Assembly: GCA_963851025.1 (NCBI GenBank)
Contig: CAWKOA010000016.1
Span: forward strand, 186,001 to 250,000
Length of the DNA: 64,000 bases
Direction of reading: 5' to 3'
From: RYN-230 sp963851025
GTDB taxonomy: Bacteria > Actinomycetota > Actinomycetes > Streptosporangiales > Streptosporangiaceae
Position 1 is the first letter of the stretch, and each line of letters starts with the position of its first letter. Below, one piece after another: positions 1 through 10,216 of this stretch. The translations under genes and the position numbers were made by a program. A model generated the notes under the pieces. That model was given only the letters and a program-made list of their open reading frames with translations, was not told the DNA's origin and did no database searches.

Positions 1-1
1 G

Positions 2-229
2 GCCCGGCCGCTCGGCATCGTGCTGTCCGCGCTGCTGTTCGGCGCGCTGCACGCCGGCGGCGTGCAGATGCAGGCGGCGACCCAGATTCCGGTGGACATC
101 GTCACCGTCATCCAGTCCCTCATCGTCCTGTTCGTCGCCGCCCCGCCGCTGATCCGGGCCATGTTCCGGCTGCGCCGGGCGCGGGCCGGCGGCCTGAGCG
201 AGACCGTCGCCAAAGGGTGGAACGCATGA
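2..229 (+). CDS. Nucleoside/sugar ABC transporter permease, C-terminal part
   Basis: This is the last 75 residues of an integral membrane permease of the YufP/NupP branch of sugar-type ABC importers; its start lies before the window. What is visible is the end of one hydrophobic segment, a second one (VTVIQSLIVLFVAAPPLI) and a short basic cytoplasmic tail, which matches the end of that family. Its stop codon overlaps the start of the next permease (ATGA), so the two are translationally coupled and probably build a heterodimeric pore. The purine nucleoside phosphorylase and sugar-phosphate mutase that follow suggest that the substrate is a nucleoside. The family call is firm; the substrate is inference. 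Confidence 0.8.
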   Translation, partial: ARPLGIVLSALLFGALHAGGVQMQAATQIPVDIVTVIQSLIVLFVAAPPLIRAMFRLRRARAGGLSETVAKGWNA

Positions 230-1494
230 CCACGCTGACCACGGCCGTCCGCTCCACGGTGACGGTCAACCGGACGCTGATCGCCTCCGCCACGTTCATC
301 GCTTTCGGCCTGGCCGACATCCTGCTGTTCGGCCTGTTCAGCCACGGCAACGCGACGTTCGCCTTCGCCCAGTACGGCGCGAAGGTCGGCGTGCCCAACC
401 TGGTGCTGCCCGCGGCCGCGGTGGCGTACGCGCTCGGCGCGGTCTCGATCGCGATCGGGGTGCTGCGGGCGACGGTGCCGCTGTCCCGGGCCGGGCGCCG
501 GGTCTGCATCGCCGGCGCCGTCCTGTGCTTCATCGTCTCCCTGCTGTGCTGGGCTGACTCGGGCAACTCCACCGCGCTGAACGTCATCAACCTGCTGCAG
601 GGCACGCTGGTCTACTCGATCCCGCTGATCCTCGGCGCCCTGGCCGGCTGCATGTGCGAGCGGTCCGGGGTGATCAACATCGCCATCGAGGGGCAGCTGC
701 TCCTCGGCGCGTTCGCCGCGGCCGTGATCACCAGCGCCTTCAGCTCGCTGTGGCTCGGGCTGATCGCCGGGTCGCTGGCCGGCGGCCTGCTCGGCGGCGT
801 GCTGGCCGTGTTCGCCATCAAGTTCCTGGTCGACCAGATCGTCCTGGGCGTCGTGCTCAACGTGTTCGCCTCCGGGCTGACCGGCTACCTGTACGACCGG
901 GCCCTGGTCCCCTACCAGAACCGGCTGAACTCGCCGGCCACCTTCAGCAGCATCAAGATCCCGCTGCTGGGTGACATCCCCATCATCGGCCCGGTGTTCT
1001 TCGACTCGACGATCTTCCTGTACATCACCTACGCGATGATCGCCCTGGTCCAGGTGGGCCTGTTCCGCACCCGGTGGGGGCTGCGGGTCCGGGCGGTGGG
1101 CGAGCATCCGACCGCGGCCGACACCGTGGGCATCAAGGTGCTGGCCACCCGGTACCGGAACGTGATGATGGGCGGGCTGATCGCCGGGATCGGCGGGGCG
1201 TTCCTGACCATCGGGCAGGTGGGCTCGTTCGGCAAGGACATGTCCTCCGGCGAGGGCTACATCGCGCTGGCTGCGATGATCTTCGGCCGGTGGACGCCGC
1301 TGGGCGCGACCGCGGCCGCGCTGCTGTTCGGCTTCACCACCTCGCTGCAGTCCATCCTGGCCACGCTCAACGTGCCCATCCCCTCGAACATCCTGCTGAT
1401 GGCCCCGTACATCGTCACGATCGTCGCGGTGGCGGGCCTGGTCGGCAAGGTCAAGGCACCCAAGGCCGACGGCCAGCCCTACGTGAAGGCCTGA
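226..1494 (+). CDS. Nucleoside ABC transporter permease (YufQ/NupQ-like)
   Basis: This is the second inner-membrane permease of a sugar/nucleoside-type ABC importer. The protein has 422 residues and about ten hydrophobic segments. It carries family signatures such as the segment ending GVINIAIEGQLLLGAF and the cytoplasmic loop GLRVRAVGEHPTAADTVGI, which contacts the ATPase. I chose the ATG at 226, which overlaps the preceding stop as ATGA; a GTG nine bases upstream is the alternative. The purine nucleoside phosphorylase gene starts one base after its stop, so import and phosphorolysis of nucleosides are very likely one operon. The ATPase and the binding lipoprotein are not seen and presumably lie upstream of the window. 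Confidence 0.88.
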   Translation: MTTLTTAVRSTVTVNRTLIASATFIAFGLADILLFGLFSHGNATFAFAQYGAKVGVPNLVLPAAAVAYALGAVSIAIGVLRATVPLSRAGRRVCIAGAVLCFIVSLLCWADSGNSTALNVINLLQGTLVYSIPLILGALAGCMCERSGVINIAIEGQLLLGAFAAAVITSAFSSLWLGLIAGSLAGGLLGGVLAVFAIKFLVDQIVLGVVLNVFASGLTGYLYDRALVPYQNRLNSPATFSSIKIPLLGDIPIIGPVFFDSTIFLYITYAMIALVQVGLFRTRWGLRVRAVGEHPTAADTVGIKVLATRYRNVMMGGLIAGIGGAFLTIGQVGSFGKDMSSGEGYIALAAMIFGRWTPLGATAAALLFGFTTSLQSILATLNVPIPSNILLMAPYIVTIVAVAGLVGKVKAPKADGQPYVKA

Positions 1495-1495
1495 C

Positions 1496-2326
1496 ATGAC
1501 GGACCCGTTCACGGCCGCGGCGGCGAGTGCCGCCCGGCTGGCCGAGCGGACCGGGCAGCCCCGGCACGACGTGGCCGTGGTCCTCGGGTCCGGCTGGTCC
1601 CCGGCCGCCGGTGCCCTGGCCCGCGGGCTGGGCGCCACCGTGACCGAGGTCCCGGTAGCCGACCTGGGCGGCTTCCCGCCCTCGACCGTGCCCGGTCACG
1701 CCGGCCTGGCCCTGTCCCTGGTGACGCCGGGGCTGCGGCTGCTCGTGCTCGTCGGCCGGGTGCACCGGTACGAGGGTCATCCGCCCAGCGTGGTGGTGCA
1801 CGGCGTGCGGACCGCGGTCGCGGCCGGCTGCCGGGTCGTGGCCCTGACCAACGCGGCGGGCGGGATCGCCGCGGGCTACCAGGTGGGCCAGCCGGTGCTG
1901 GTCCGCGATCACCTCAACCTGACCGGCCTCTCCCCGCTCTCCGGGGTGAACCCCGCCCGAGGGGTACCCGTCCCGGTTCACCGACCTCACCGACCTGTAC
2001 TCGGCCCGGCTCCGGGCGCTGGCCCGGGACGCCGATCCCAGCCTGGCCGAGGGGGTGTACGCGGCCATGCCCGGCCCGCACTACGAGACGCCCGCGGAGA
2101 TCCGCATGCTCGCCACCCTCGGCGCGGACCTGGTGGGGATGTCCACCGCGCTGGAGGCGATCGCCGCCCGGCACCTCGGCGCGGAGGTGCTGGCCATCTC
2201 CCTGGTCACCAACCCCGCGGCCGGCCTGGCCGCGCACGGCCTCGATCACGCCGAGGTGGTCGCGGCGGGGCAGGCGGCGGCGGGCCGGATGGGCGCCCTG
2301 CTGGCCCAGGTGCTGCCCCGGACCAC

Positions 2327-2330
<4 letters not shown>
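1496..2330 (+). CDS. punA: Purine nucleoside phosphorylase (frameshifted near 1953)
   Basis: The enzyme splits purine nucleosides with phosphate to the free base and ribose 1-phosphate. The first part has the trimeric PNP features VVLGSGWSP, the phosphate-binding PGHAG and the loop VGRVHRYEGH. The second part, in the next frame, has YAAMPGPHYETPAEIRM and the base-specificity region SLVTNPAAG. Both halves are full length and well conserved. They join if one C is removed from the run at about 1952-1955, which restores PPEGYPSRFTDLTDLY. The break is therefore probably a sequencing error. The gene follows the permeases by one base and overlaps the next gene by ATGA. A PNP next to a sugar-phosphate mutase is also known from mycobacteria (deoD-pmmB). 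Confidence 0.85.
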
Positions 2331-4052
<1,722 letters not shown>

Positions 4053-4112
4053 CCCGGCATCCGACCGTGATCATGGGGCCGGCGAGCAGGCGGCTGGTTT
4101 GATTCCCGGACA

Positions 4113-6007
4113 GTGGGTAGCTCGCCGCGAGTGGGAGCGCCGATTGCTACGGGCCATGTGGTCGCGGGCCGTTATCGCCTGATGTCGGCGCTCGGCAACG
4201 GCGGGATGGGCACGGTGTGGCTCGCAGCGGACGATCTCCTGTCCCGCCAGGTGGCGGTGAAGGAGGTTTCCCCGCCCGCCGACATGACCGAGCATGAGCG
4301 CGAGGTGCTCCGTGAGCGGACCCTGCGTGAGGCGCGGACCGCGGCCCGGCTGAGTCACCCGAACGTGGTGACCATCTACGACGTGGTCGAGGACGACGGC
4401 CGGCCGTGGATCGTCATGGAACTGGTCCCGTCCCGGTCGCTGCGCGACGTGGTGGACGCGGAGGGCCCGCTGACCGCGCGGCAGGCGGCCGCGGTGGGAC
4501 TGCAGGTCCTGGCGGCTTTGAGGGCCGCCCATGCGCTCGGCATCATGCACCGGGACGTCAAGCCCGGGAACGTGCTGATCGACGCGGGCGGGCGCGCGGT
4601 CCTGGCCGACTTCGGGATCGCCCGGACCCAGGACAGCCCGGCTCTCACGACGTCCGGAATGCTGGTCGGCTCACCGTCGTACATCGCCCCGGAGCGGGCC
4701 CGCGGTGAGCAAGGCGGCCCCGAGTCCGACCTGTGGTCGCTGGGCGCGACGCTCTACGCCCTGGTCGAGGGGCGGCCCGCCTACGACCGGGCCGGGGCGC
4801 TGCCCACGCTGATGGCCGTGGTCAACGAGGATCCGGACCCGCCGAGCCGGGCCGGGGAACTGTGGCCGGTCATCAGGGGACTGCTGGACCATGTCCCGTC
4901 CCGGCGGCTGGGCCCGGACGAGGCCGAGCGGATGCTGCGCCAGGTCGCCGGGAGCGGTGCCGGGCCCGGAACGGTCCCGCTCCCCCGCCTGGCCCAGGAG
5001 GCAGACCCCGGCGCGGATCCCGGGCGACGCGCGAACGGGGAGCAGTCTCGGGAGTTCCGAGGACACTCGCACCTTGCGTCCCTGGGACGCCGTCCTGCCC
5101 GCCGAGCCCGGCTCCCTCCCGGAGCAGCCCGAACCCCCACGCCCTCCTGGACTCGCCCGGTACGGAAGATCACGCGCGGGCCGGCGATACAGCCCGCCTC
5201 CTGGGCGCGGCCGGCCCGCCTGGCGTTGCGGAGCATCCCGGCGCGGCCGGCCACCCGGACGCGCCTCCGGAGGCGGAACCGCAGAAAGACGCTCCCGGGC
5301 GCACGGCGCCGCACCGGAAACAGCTCACCTTGGTACTGGCCGCCGCCGTGGTGCTCGCCCTGGTGACCGGCGTCGTCGTGGCCATGGTCGTGACCAGCCA
5401 TCACACGGCCCTGGCCACGCCGAATCCTCGCGGCTCGACGCACCGCCCGGCGTCCTCGCACTCCGCCGTCCCCCGGCCCAGCGCCACGTCCTCCGCCCCG
5501 GCCACAGCCCAGCCGTCATCGCCGACGCCGGCCTCGGGGCCGGGCCCGCTCGGCCCGGCCGTCATCCCGGCTGGTTACCACGGGTTCCGCAACTCGACCG
5601 GCTTCTCGATCGCCGTGCCCAACGGGTGGCGGGTGTCGCACCAGGGCCACTACGTCTACCTGGTGCCGCCCTCAGGAGCGGAGTTCCTGCTCGTCGACCA
5701 GAGCGACCACCCCCAGCCCAACCCGCTCAGGGACTGGCAGCAGCAGGAAGCCAACCGGGAGGCAACGTATCCCGGCTACCACCGGATCCGGCTCCAGTCC
5801 GTCCACTACCCGCAGGCGGAAAAGGCCGCGGACTGGGAATTCACTTACTACCACCAGGGTGTTCTGACCCACGTCCTCAATCGCAACATCCTGGCCAACG
5901 CCCAGCACGCCTACGCCTTGTACTGGTCCACGCCTCAGTCCCAGTGGGGCCAGAGCTGGCACATCTTCAAGGTCCTGGCGCAGACATTCCGGCCGGCCGC
6001 ACCGTAA
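4113..6007 (+). CDS. Receptor-like Ser/Thr protein kinase (frameshifted in the linker)
   Basis: This is a PknB-type membrane kinase. The N-terminal kinase domain (about residues 20-280) has the glycine loop GNGGMGTVW, the lysine in VAVKEV, the catalytic HRDVKPGNVL, DFGIA and the activation-loop SPSYIAPERA. A proline-rich linker follows, then a membrane segment (near 5326-5395), a Ser/Thr/Pro-rich stalk and an extracellular domain of about 150 residues starting around GFSIAVPNGWRV, a module often seen outside actinobacterial kinases. The kinase and the membrane/sensor part lie in different frames. The shift falls within the linker (about 4980-5320) and equals two extra bases, with a plausible middle stretch in the third frame. 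The GTG at 4113 is the likely start. The ligand and targets are unknown. Confidence 0.8.
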
Positions 6008-6397
6008 ATTTGATGATCGCGTGACCCTTTCATGATCACTTTTTATGCCCGGCCCGGCGGGTGCCCGGCATGAGCCAGTTTGATCATGTTCGCCCAGGGC
6101 GCGAACTGTCCTGGACTGCGGCATAACTCCCTATCCCGGAGGCAACATCCGGTTCGCTGACTGGATAGAAATCCCTGGGACCCGGGGAGTACCCTCCGTG
6201 GGATAACGCGCGCCTTTGGATTGGCCCGGCCGGGCCTGCGATAGCCGGCCGTCCCGGAAACAGCAGCACTGACGCCAGGAATGTTCAAGCCTGCCAATCC
6301 AAAACCAAAAGCCCTGGTAAAGAAAAGAGGCCCTGCGTCGTCAGCGGCAGGGCTGGGGCATTGATCGCGGTATCCGGCATATCGAGAGGTTGACCCA
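6008..6397. other. Intergenic stretch with inverted repeats, no gene
   Basis: I see no credible reading frame in these 390 bases. They are less GC-rich than the neighbours. They contain the half-palindrome CATGATCAC (6031-6039), a small hairpin GTTCGC/GCGAAC (6089-6106), and a perfect 11-bp inverted repeat TTTGGATTGGC/GCCAATCCAAA that encloses 67 bases (6215-6303). A hairpin GCCCTGC/GCAGGGC lies just before the next gene (6332-6354). No known riboswitch could be recognised by eye. Confidence 0.5.
6215..6303. repeat. 11-bp perfect inverted repeat bounding 67 bases
   Basis: The arms TTTGGATTGGC (6215-6225) and GCCAATCCAAA (6293-6303) are perfect reverse complements. The interior holds further GC-rich self-complementary pieces. 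It may be a structured leader of the following membrane protein gene or a relic of a small mobile element; nothing in the sequence decides between these. Confidence 0.45.
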
Positions 6398-8332
6398 GTG
6401 CCTGGCGACGAACTGGCTGGTCACAAGACAATGGATGACGGGCCAGCGGGCGGGCCGCGGCGCCGGGGGGCGCGGTACCTGCACGGCAGCACCGGCCGCG
6501 GGCTGGGCCTGTTCGGTCTCTCGCTCGGGTTGCTCCTGATCCGCTTCCTGGTGCCCACGCCGGTCGGCCAGGCCGACAACCGGGACGGTCCCCGCCTGAT
6601 GTGCGGCCTCGGCCTGGGCCCCGTCACCGGCCGCCACCCGAGGTTCTTCCGGTTCTCCTACTTCGAGTACGTGCCCAAGACCAGCTGCGCGGGCCGGGTT
6701 CCCTACCCGTCCTCGGAACTCGTCCCGATCGAGGTGGCCCGGGTGCTGACGCCGGTCCTGGGCCTGTCCGGCAGCGTGAACCTGATCGCCGTGGCCGTGC
6801 TGATGTGCGCGCTGGCGTCTGCGGCGATCGCGAGCCTGGCCGTCGGTCTGCGGATCAGGCCGTGGGCTCAGGTCCTGGTGGCGGCGGCCTGCTGGCTGAT
6901 CATCGCGGACGCAGCCTTCTTCGACGTGTTCGCCGGGCCGTTCAGCGAGCCTGCCGCGCTGGTCGGGCTGATGCTGGTCGCGGCCGGCGTGGTGTACCTG
7001 GGCCGGGGCTGGCGGCTGACCGTGTTCGGCCTGATCCTGGCCGGGACCGGTGGTTTCCTGGCCATCTTGTCCAAGGAGCAGTACCTGGTGGTAGCCGTAC
7101 CGGTCTGCATCACCCTGGTGCTGGCCAGCGCGGACCGTGGGCCCTGGCGCGGGCTGCGCCGGTTCCGGAACCGGCAGTCCGCGGCGGCGGCGCTGGTGGC
7201 CGCGGTGCTGGCCCTGATGGGGGGCGCCTACGCGCTCTGGGACTACGCCAGCAGCTACGGCCAGCGGCTGCATCACATCCAGGCCGTGGACATGATCTTC
7301 ACGGACATCGTGACCAGGCGCGCCACGGCACCCGCCCAGCTCCGGGCGCTAGGTCTCCCGGTCAGCTGGGCCAGGTACGCGGGGCACTACTACTGGGACA
7401 CGACCTCGGTCCGGCAAAGCCCGCTGTACACGCGGTACACCGGCCAGCTGACCGACGGCAACATCACCCACTACCTGCTGAGCCACCCGGGCAGCATCCT
7501 CCACGTGGGCCAGGCCGCCGCGATACTGGCCCAGCGGTTCCGGATCACCTCGCTCGGCGACTATCCCGTGTCCGCCGGCCATCCCAAGGGCGCGTACGAG
7601 TCGCGGGTAGTCGTCCTGACCTGGCTGATGCACCAGCTTCCCCCGGGTCTGGGCCTGTGGTGGCTGGTCCCGCTGTGGCTAGTCATGACGGCCATCGCGG
7701 CGGCCGCGCTGACCTGGGGGCGGAGCCGGCCCTGGCACCGCAACGGGGCCGCCATGGTGCTGTGCATGATCGGGTGCGCCGTGCTCGCGTTCATCCCGCC
7801 GGCCTACTACTCCGGCATCTCCACCACCCGGCACATGGTGGGGATGAACATCGCCACGTCGCTGGCGTTCGTGGTCGCGGCCGCGCTGGCGGTTTCCCTG
7901 GTCCAGCAGGTCGTGACCCGGGGGCGCCAGCCGGCCCCCAGGTCACCCAGGGCCCCCGGGCCGGGGCCGGGGACATGGCCTCGGTCAGTCCGGGACCGCG
8001 ACGATGACGTCGGACGCCTTGATCACCGCCAGCACCTCACGGCCCTCGGCCAGGCCGAGCTCGCGGGCCGCCTCGACCGTGATGGAGGCGACCAGCCGGA
8101 CACCGTTCGCGTCCAGGACGACGTTGGCGGTGGCCTCACCGGCCGTGACGCTGGTAACGGTCGCCCTGATCTGATTGCGCGCGCTGAGCTGCATGCACAT
8201 GCCCCTTTCGTGATCATGGCCAGTGGCCGACCGGTATCTGCCCCGCCGGGCGTCGCCAAAGCCTGGCGGGCCATGGCAAGCTCGGGGTATGGGAAACGAG
8301 CAGGACAGGGCGGACGAGAGCGCGGCATGTGA
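6398..8332 (+). CDS. Polytopic membrane protein, possible GT-C-type glycosyltransferase
   Basis: The protein has one membrane segment near residue 45, a large first extracytoplasmic loop, and then about nine more hydrophobic segments up to around residue 510. The acidic motif QADNRDGP directly after the first membrane segment is what GT-C glycosyltransferases place there, so transfer of a lipid-linked sugar to a cell-wall or surface glycan is a reasonable guess, not a demonstrated function. The GTG at 6398 and the ATG at 6431 are both possible starts. The last 116 codons (after 7985) run antisense over the mop gene and look unlike protein. The real end is therefore probably near 7985-8007 and the open tail may reflect a lost stop or a frameshift. 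Confidence 0.55.
   Translation: MPGDELAGHKTMDDGPAGGPRRRGARYLHGSTGRGLGLFGLSLGLLLIRFLVPTPVGQADNRDGPRLMCGLGLGPVTGRHPRFFRFSYFEYVPKTSCAGRVPYPSSELVPIEVARVLTPVLGLSGSVNLIAVAVLMCALASAAIASLAVGLRIRPWAQVLVAAACWLIIADAAFFDVFAGPFSEPAALVGLMLVAAGVVYLGRGWRLTVFGLILAGTGGFLAILSKEQYLVVAVPVCITLVLASADRGPWRGLRRFRNRQSAAAALVAAVLALMGGAYALWDYASSYGQRLHHIQAVDMIFTDIVTRRATAPAQLRALGLPVSWARYAGHYYWDTTSVRQSPLYTRYTGQLTDGNITHYLLSHPGSILHVGQAAAILAQRFRITSLGDYPVSAGHPKGAYESRVVVLTWLMHQLPPGLGLWWLVPLWLVMTAIAAAALTWGRSRPWHRNGAAMVLCMIGCAVLAFIPPAYYSGISTTRHMVGMNIATSLAFVVAAALAVSLVQQVVTRGRQPAPRSPRAPGPGPGTWPRSVRDRDDDVGRLDHRQHLTALGQAELAGRLDRDGGDQPDTVRVQDDVGGGLTGRDAGNGRPDLIARAELHAHAPFVIMASGRPVSAPPGVAKAWRAMASSGYGKRAGQGGRERGM
7985..8200 (-). CDS. mop: Mop-type molybdate/molybdopterin-binding protein
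   Basis: This 71-residue protein is a single TOBE/Mop domain, as shown by LSARNQIRATVTSVTAGEA, ANVVLDANG and EVLAVIKASDVIV. Mop proteins assemble into oligomers that store or buffer molybdate in the cytoplasm. The first ATG is at 8200 and a second lies two codons later; AAAGGGG precedes them. The gene is divergent from the XdhC-like gene, which acts in molybdenum-cofactor maturation, so the pair makes functional sense. It converges with the long membrane-protein frame and overlaps its doubtful tail. Confidence 0.8.
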   Translation of the reverse strand: MCMQLSARNQIRATVTSVTAGEATANVVLDANGVRLVASITVEAARELGLAEGREVLAVIKASDVIVAVPD

Positions 8333-8825
8333 GGTGGCCCACGGTCACGGGACCATCCCGGGCGCCGACCGGACCCTGATCGCGGCGTTCGCCTCGCCCG
8401 TCGCTGGCTACCTGCTGCGCTACGCCAGCGACGCGGGATACCGGGTGGTGCTCCTGGAACCCGACCCGGACGCCGCCGCCCAGTTCCCCGACCCCGGCTG
8501 CGAGGTGACCGGCGACGCCGCGAAGTACATGGACGCGGGTGCCGACGTCGTGGTGACCGATCACCACCGGCCCGAACTGGGGGTCGTGCTGCGCGACGCG
8601 CTGGCCAGCCCGGCCCGCTGGGTCGGGATCATGGGCAACCCGCGGCACCCGGGGCCGCACATCGAGGCGCTGGCCGGCCTGGGCGTGGCCGAGTCCGAGA
8701 TCGCCCGGGTGCACCGGCCGATCGGGCTCAACATCGGCTCCCGGATGCCGGCCGAGATCGCCATCGCCACCCTGGCCGGGCTGATCGCCGACCGCAACGG
8801 CCGCCCCGGCGGCTTCTCCTTCTGA
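8289..8825 (+). CDS. XdhC family protein (Rossmann domain only)
   Basis: XdhC proteins bind and sulfurate the molybdenum cofactor and deliver it to xanthine dehydrogenase-type enzymes. The 178-residue product has the C-terminal XdhC Rossmann domain: a nucleotide-binding start LIAAFASPVAGYLLRYA, a central VTDHH, and the diagnostic end RVHRPIGLNIGSRMPAEIAI. The N-terminal XdhC/CoxI domain is missing, so it is about half the length of classical XdhC. Such short forms occur in actinobacteria. I chose the ATG at 8289; the open frame extends to 8223, but the added residues are arginine/proline-rich and carry no family signal. No hydroxylase subunits are in the window. Confidence 0.75.
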   Translation: MGNEQDRADESAACEVAHGHGTIPGADRTLIAAFASPVAGYLLRYASDAGYRVVLLEPDPDAAAQFPDPGCEVTGDAAKYMDAGADVVVTDHHRPELGVVLRDALASPARWVGIMGNPRHPGPHIEALAGLGVAESEIARVHRPIGLNIGSRMPAEIAIATLAGLIADRNGRPGGFSF

Positions 8826-8896
8826 CCCACCAGCCCCACCAGCCCCGGCGCCCCCACCCCCCGGCGCCCCCAGCGCCCCCACCAGCCCCGCCCAAC

Positions 8897-8952
8897 GTTC
8901 GTGATCATGGGATTGGTGTCGCTGGAGCGACACCAATCCCATGATCACGAAC
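8897..8952. repeat. 27-bp perfect palindrome, family member 1
   Basis: Two perfect 27-base arms are separated by GG. From the outside in, an arm reads GTTC, then GTGATCATG, then the variable GGATT, then GGTGTCGCT. A second copy at 21495-21544 keeps the outer and inner 9-mers but changes the five bases between them on both arms together. The position between convergent genes would suit a bidirectional terminator, but no T-tract follows. Confidence 0.8.
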
Positions 8953-9009
8953 CTCGCCTGGGGCTGGGGTGGCGTGTGGGGTGGAGGTGGCGCTTGGGGC
9001 TGGGGTGGC

Positions 9010-9160
9010 GTCTGGGGGCGGGTCCGGGACGGATCTGGGGGCGGGTGCCGGACGGGATCTGGGGGTGGGACCGGGTCTGGGGGCGGGTGCGGGACGGGGT
9101 CTGGGGGCGGGTGCGGGACGGGATCTGGGGCGGGTGCAGGACGGGATCGGGGGGGCGGGT
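9010..9160 (+). repeat. G-rich minisatellite, unit about 24 bases
   Basis: About six or seven degenerate copies of a unit close to TCTGGGGGCGGGTGCGGGAC (about 24 bases with its junction) run head to tail. Every unit has three or four G-runs, so the plus strand could form G-quadruplexes. It lies just beyond the 3' end of the minus-strand ABC operon. Confidence 0.75.
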
Positions 9161-9262
9161 GCTTGGGTCGCGTCTTCGGGGCGGTGCGGCGCGAGGATCC
9201 GGGGGGGCACGTGCGCGGCGGGGGCTGGGGCGGCGGCGGGGCGGGTGGGGCGGCTTCGGCTT

Positions 9263-10216
9263 CTAGCCTTTGAGGGCGCCGGAGACCAGGCCGCGGACGT
9301 AGAACCGCTGCAGGGCCACGTAGACCACGATGCACGGGATCATCGCGATGACCGCGCCGGCCAGCAGCAGCCCGTAGTTGACGGACCCGTAGGTCCCGGT
9401 CTCCACGTTGCTGAGCGCGACCGGCAGCGTGTACAGGCCGTCGTTGGTCAGGAAGCTCAGCGCGCCCAGGAACTCGGTCCAGGAGAACAGGAACGCGTAC
9501 AGCGCCGCGGTCGCGATGCCGGGCATCACCAGCGGCCGGAACACCGAGACCAGCGCCCGGAGTACCCCGGCCCCGTTAACCCGGGCCGCGTCGACCAGTT
9601 CGCCGGGGACCTGGACGAAGCTGTTGCGCATCACGAACACGCCGACCGGCAGGTTGAACGTGGTGTAGAACAAGGCCAGCCCGATCAGGCTGTTGAGCAG
9701 GTGCAGGAAGTGCATCTCCAGGAACAGCGGGGTGAGCACGGCCTGGAACGGGATCATGAAGGCCAGCAGCACCACGCCGAAGGCGAAACCCGAGCCAGGG
9801 AACCGGAACAGCGCGAAGCCGTAGCCGGCCAGCGTGGCCACCACAGCCGTGAGCAGCGCGGCCAGGACGGAGACGATGAGGCTGTTCTCCACGTTACGGA
9901 TGATGTCGTCGTGGCCGGAGAGCAGGGCCGTGTAGTTGCCGAGGGTCAGGTGCCCGAAGGTGGCGGCCGAAGGCGGTGAGCTCACCGCTGACTCCGGCTG
10001 GAACGAGCGGAAGACCTCCCACAGCAGCGGCAGCACGAACACCGCGCTGATCGCCGCGCCCGCGATCAGGTACCAGGCCAGGGCGCCCCGGCCCGCCCGG
10101 CGCCTGCCCCGGTCTCCGGGCCGGGCGGCCCGGCCCGGAGCGACCCGCTGGCCGGACGCGGAGCGCCCGCCGCCCGCTCCGGGCCGCTGGCCCTGCCGGT
10201 TACGTACCGCAGCCAT
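9263..10216 (-). CDS. Carbohydrate ABC transporter permease (MalG type)
   Basis: This is a 317-residue inner-membrane permease with six membrane segments after a basic, disordered N-terminus of about 45 residues. The EAA loop that docks to the ATPase is visible (ELVDAARVNGAGVLRALVSV followed by RPLVMPG). The start overlaps the stop of the MalF-type permease by one base (TGATG), so both are made together. It is the last gene of an operon of GH127 hydrolase, binding lipoprotein and two permeases. No ATPase belongs to this operon; the UgpC/MsiK-like ATPase at 27950-29128 could serve it. The substrate is probably an arabinose-containing oligosaccharide, inferred from GH127. Confidence 0.88.
   Translation of the reverse strand: MAAVRNRQGQRPGAGGGRSASGQRVAPGRAARPGDRGRRRAGRGALAWYLIAGAAISAVFVLPLLWEVFRSFQPESAVSSPPSAATFGHLTLGNYTALLSGHDDIIRNVENSLIVSVLAALLTAVVATLAGYGFALFRFPGSGFAFGVVLLAFMIPFQAVLTPLFLEMHFLHLLNSLIGLALFYTTFNLPVGVFVMRNSFVQVPGELVDAARVNGAGVLRALVSVFRPLVMPGIATAALYAFLFSWTEFLGALSFLTNDGLYTLPVALSNVETGTYGSVNYGLLLAGAVIAMIPCIVVYVALQRFYVRGLVSGALKG

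Larger units (their letters stand above)
8826..9262. other. Low-complexity region between convergent genes
   Basis: These 437 bases separate the 3' ends of the XdhC-like gene and the ABC operon on the other strand. They begin C-rich (8826-8893), contain a 27-bp perfect palindrome (8897-8952) and then become strongly G-rich with a tandem repeat of about 24 bases. Open frames here encode only Gly/Arg/Trp or Pro/Ala/Arg repeats on all strands and are rejected as genes. Confidence 0.7.

Noticed and set aside
6008..6397. A known riboswitch in the leader of the 6398 gene
   Set aside because: I could not match it to the conserved cores of cobalamin, SAM, TPP, ydaO or molybdenum-cofactor riboswitches by eye.
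8901..9979. Several Gly/Arg/Trp-rich frames across the G-rich repeat
   Set aside because: They are translations of the minisatellite and the antisense of a permease, with no ribosome binding site and no conserved sequence.
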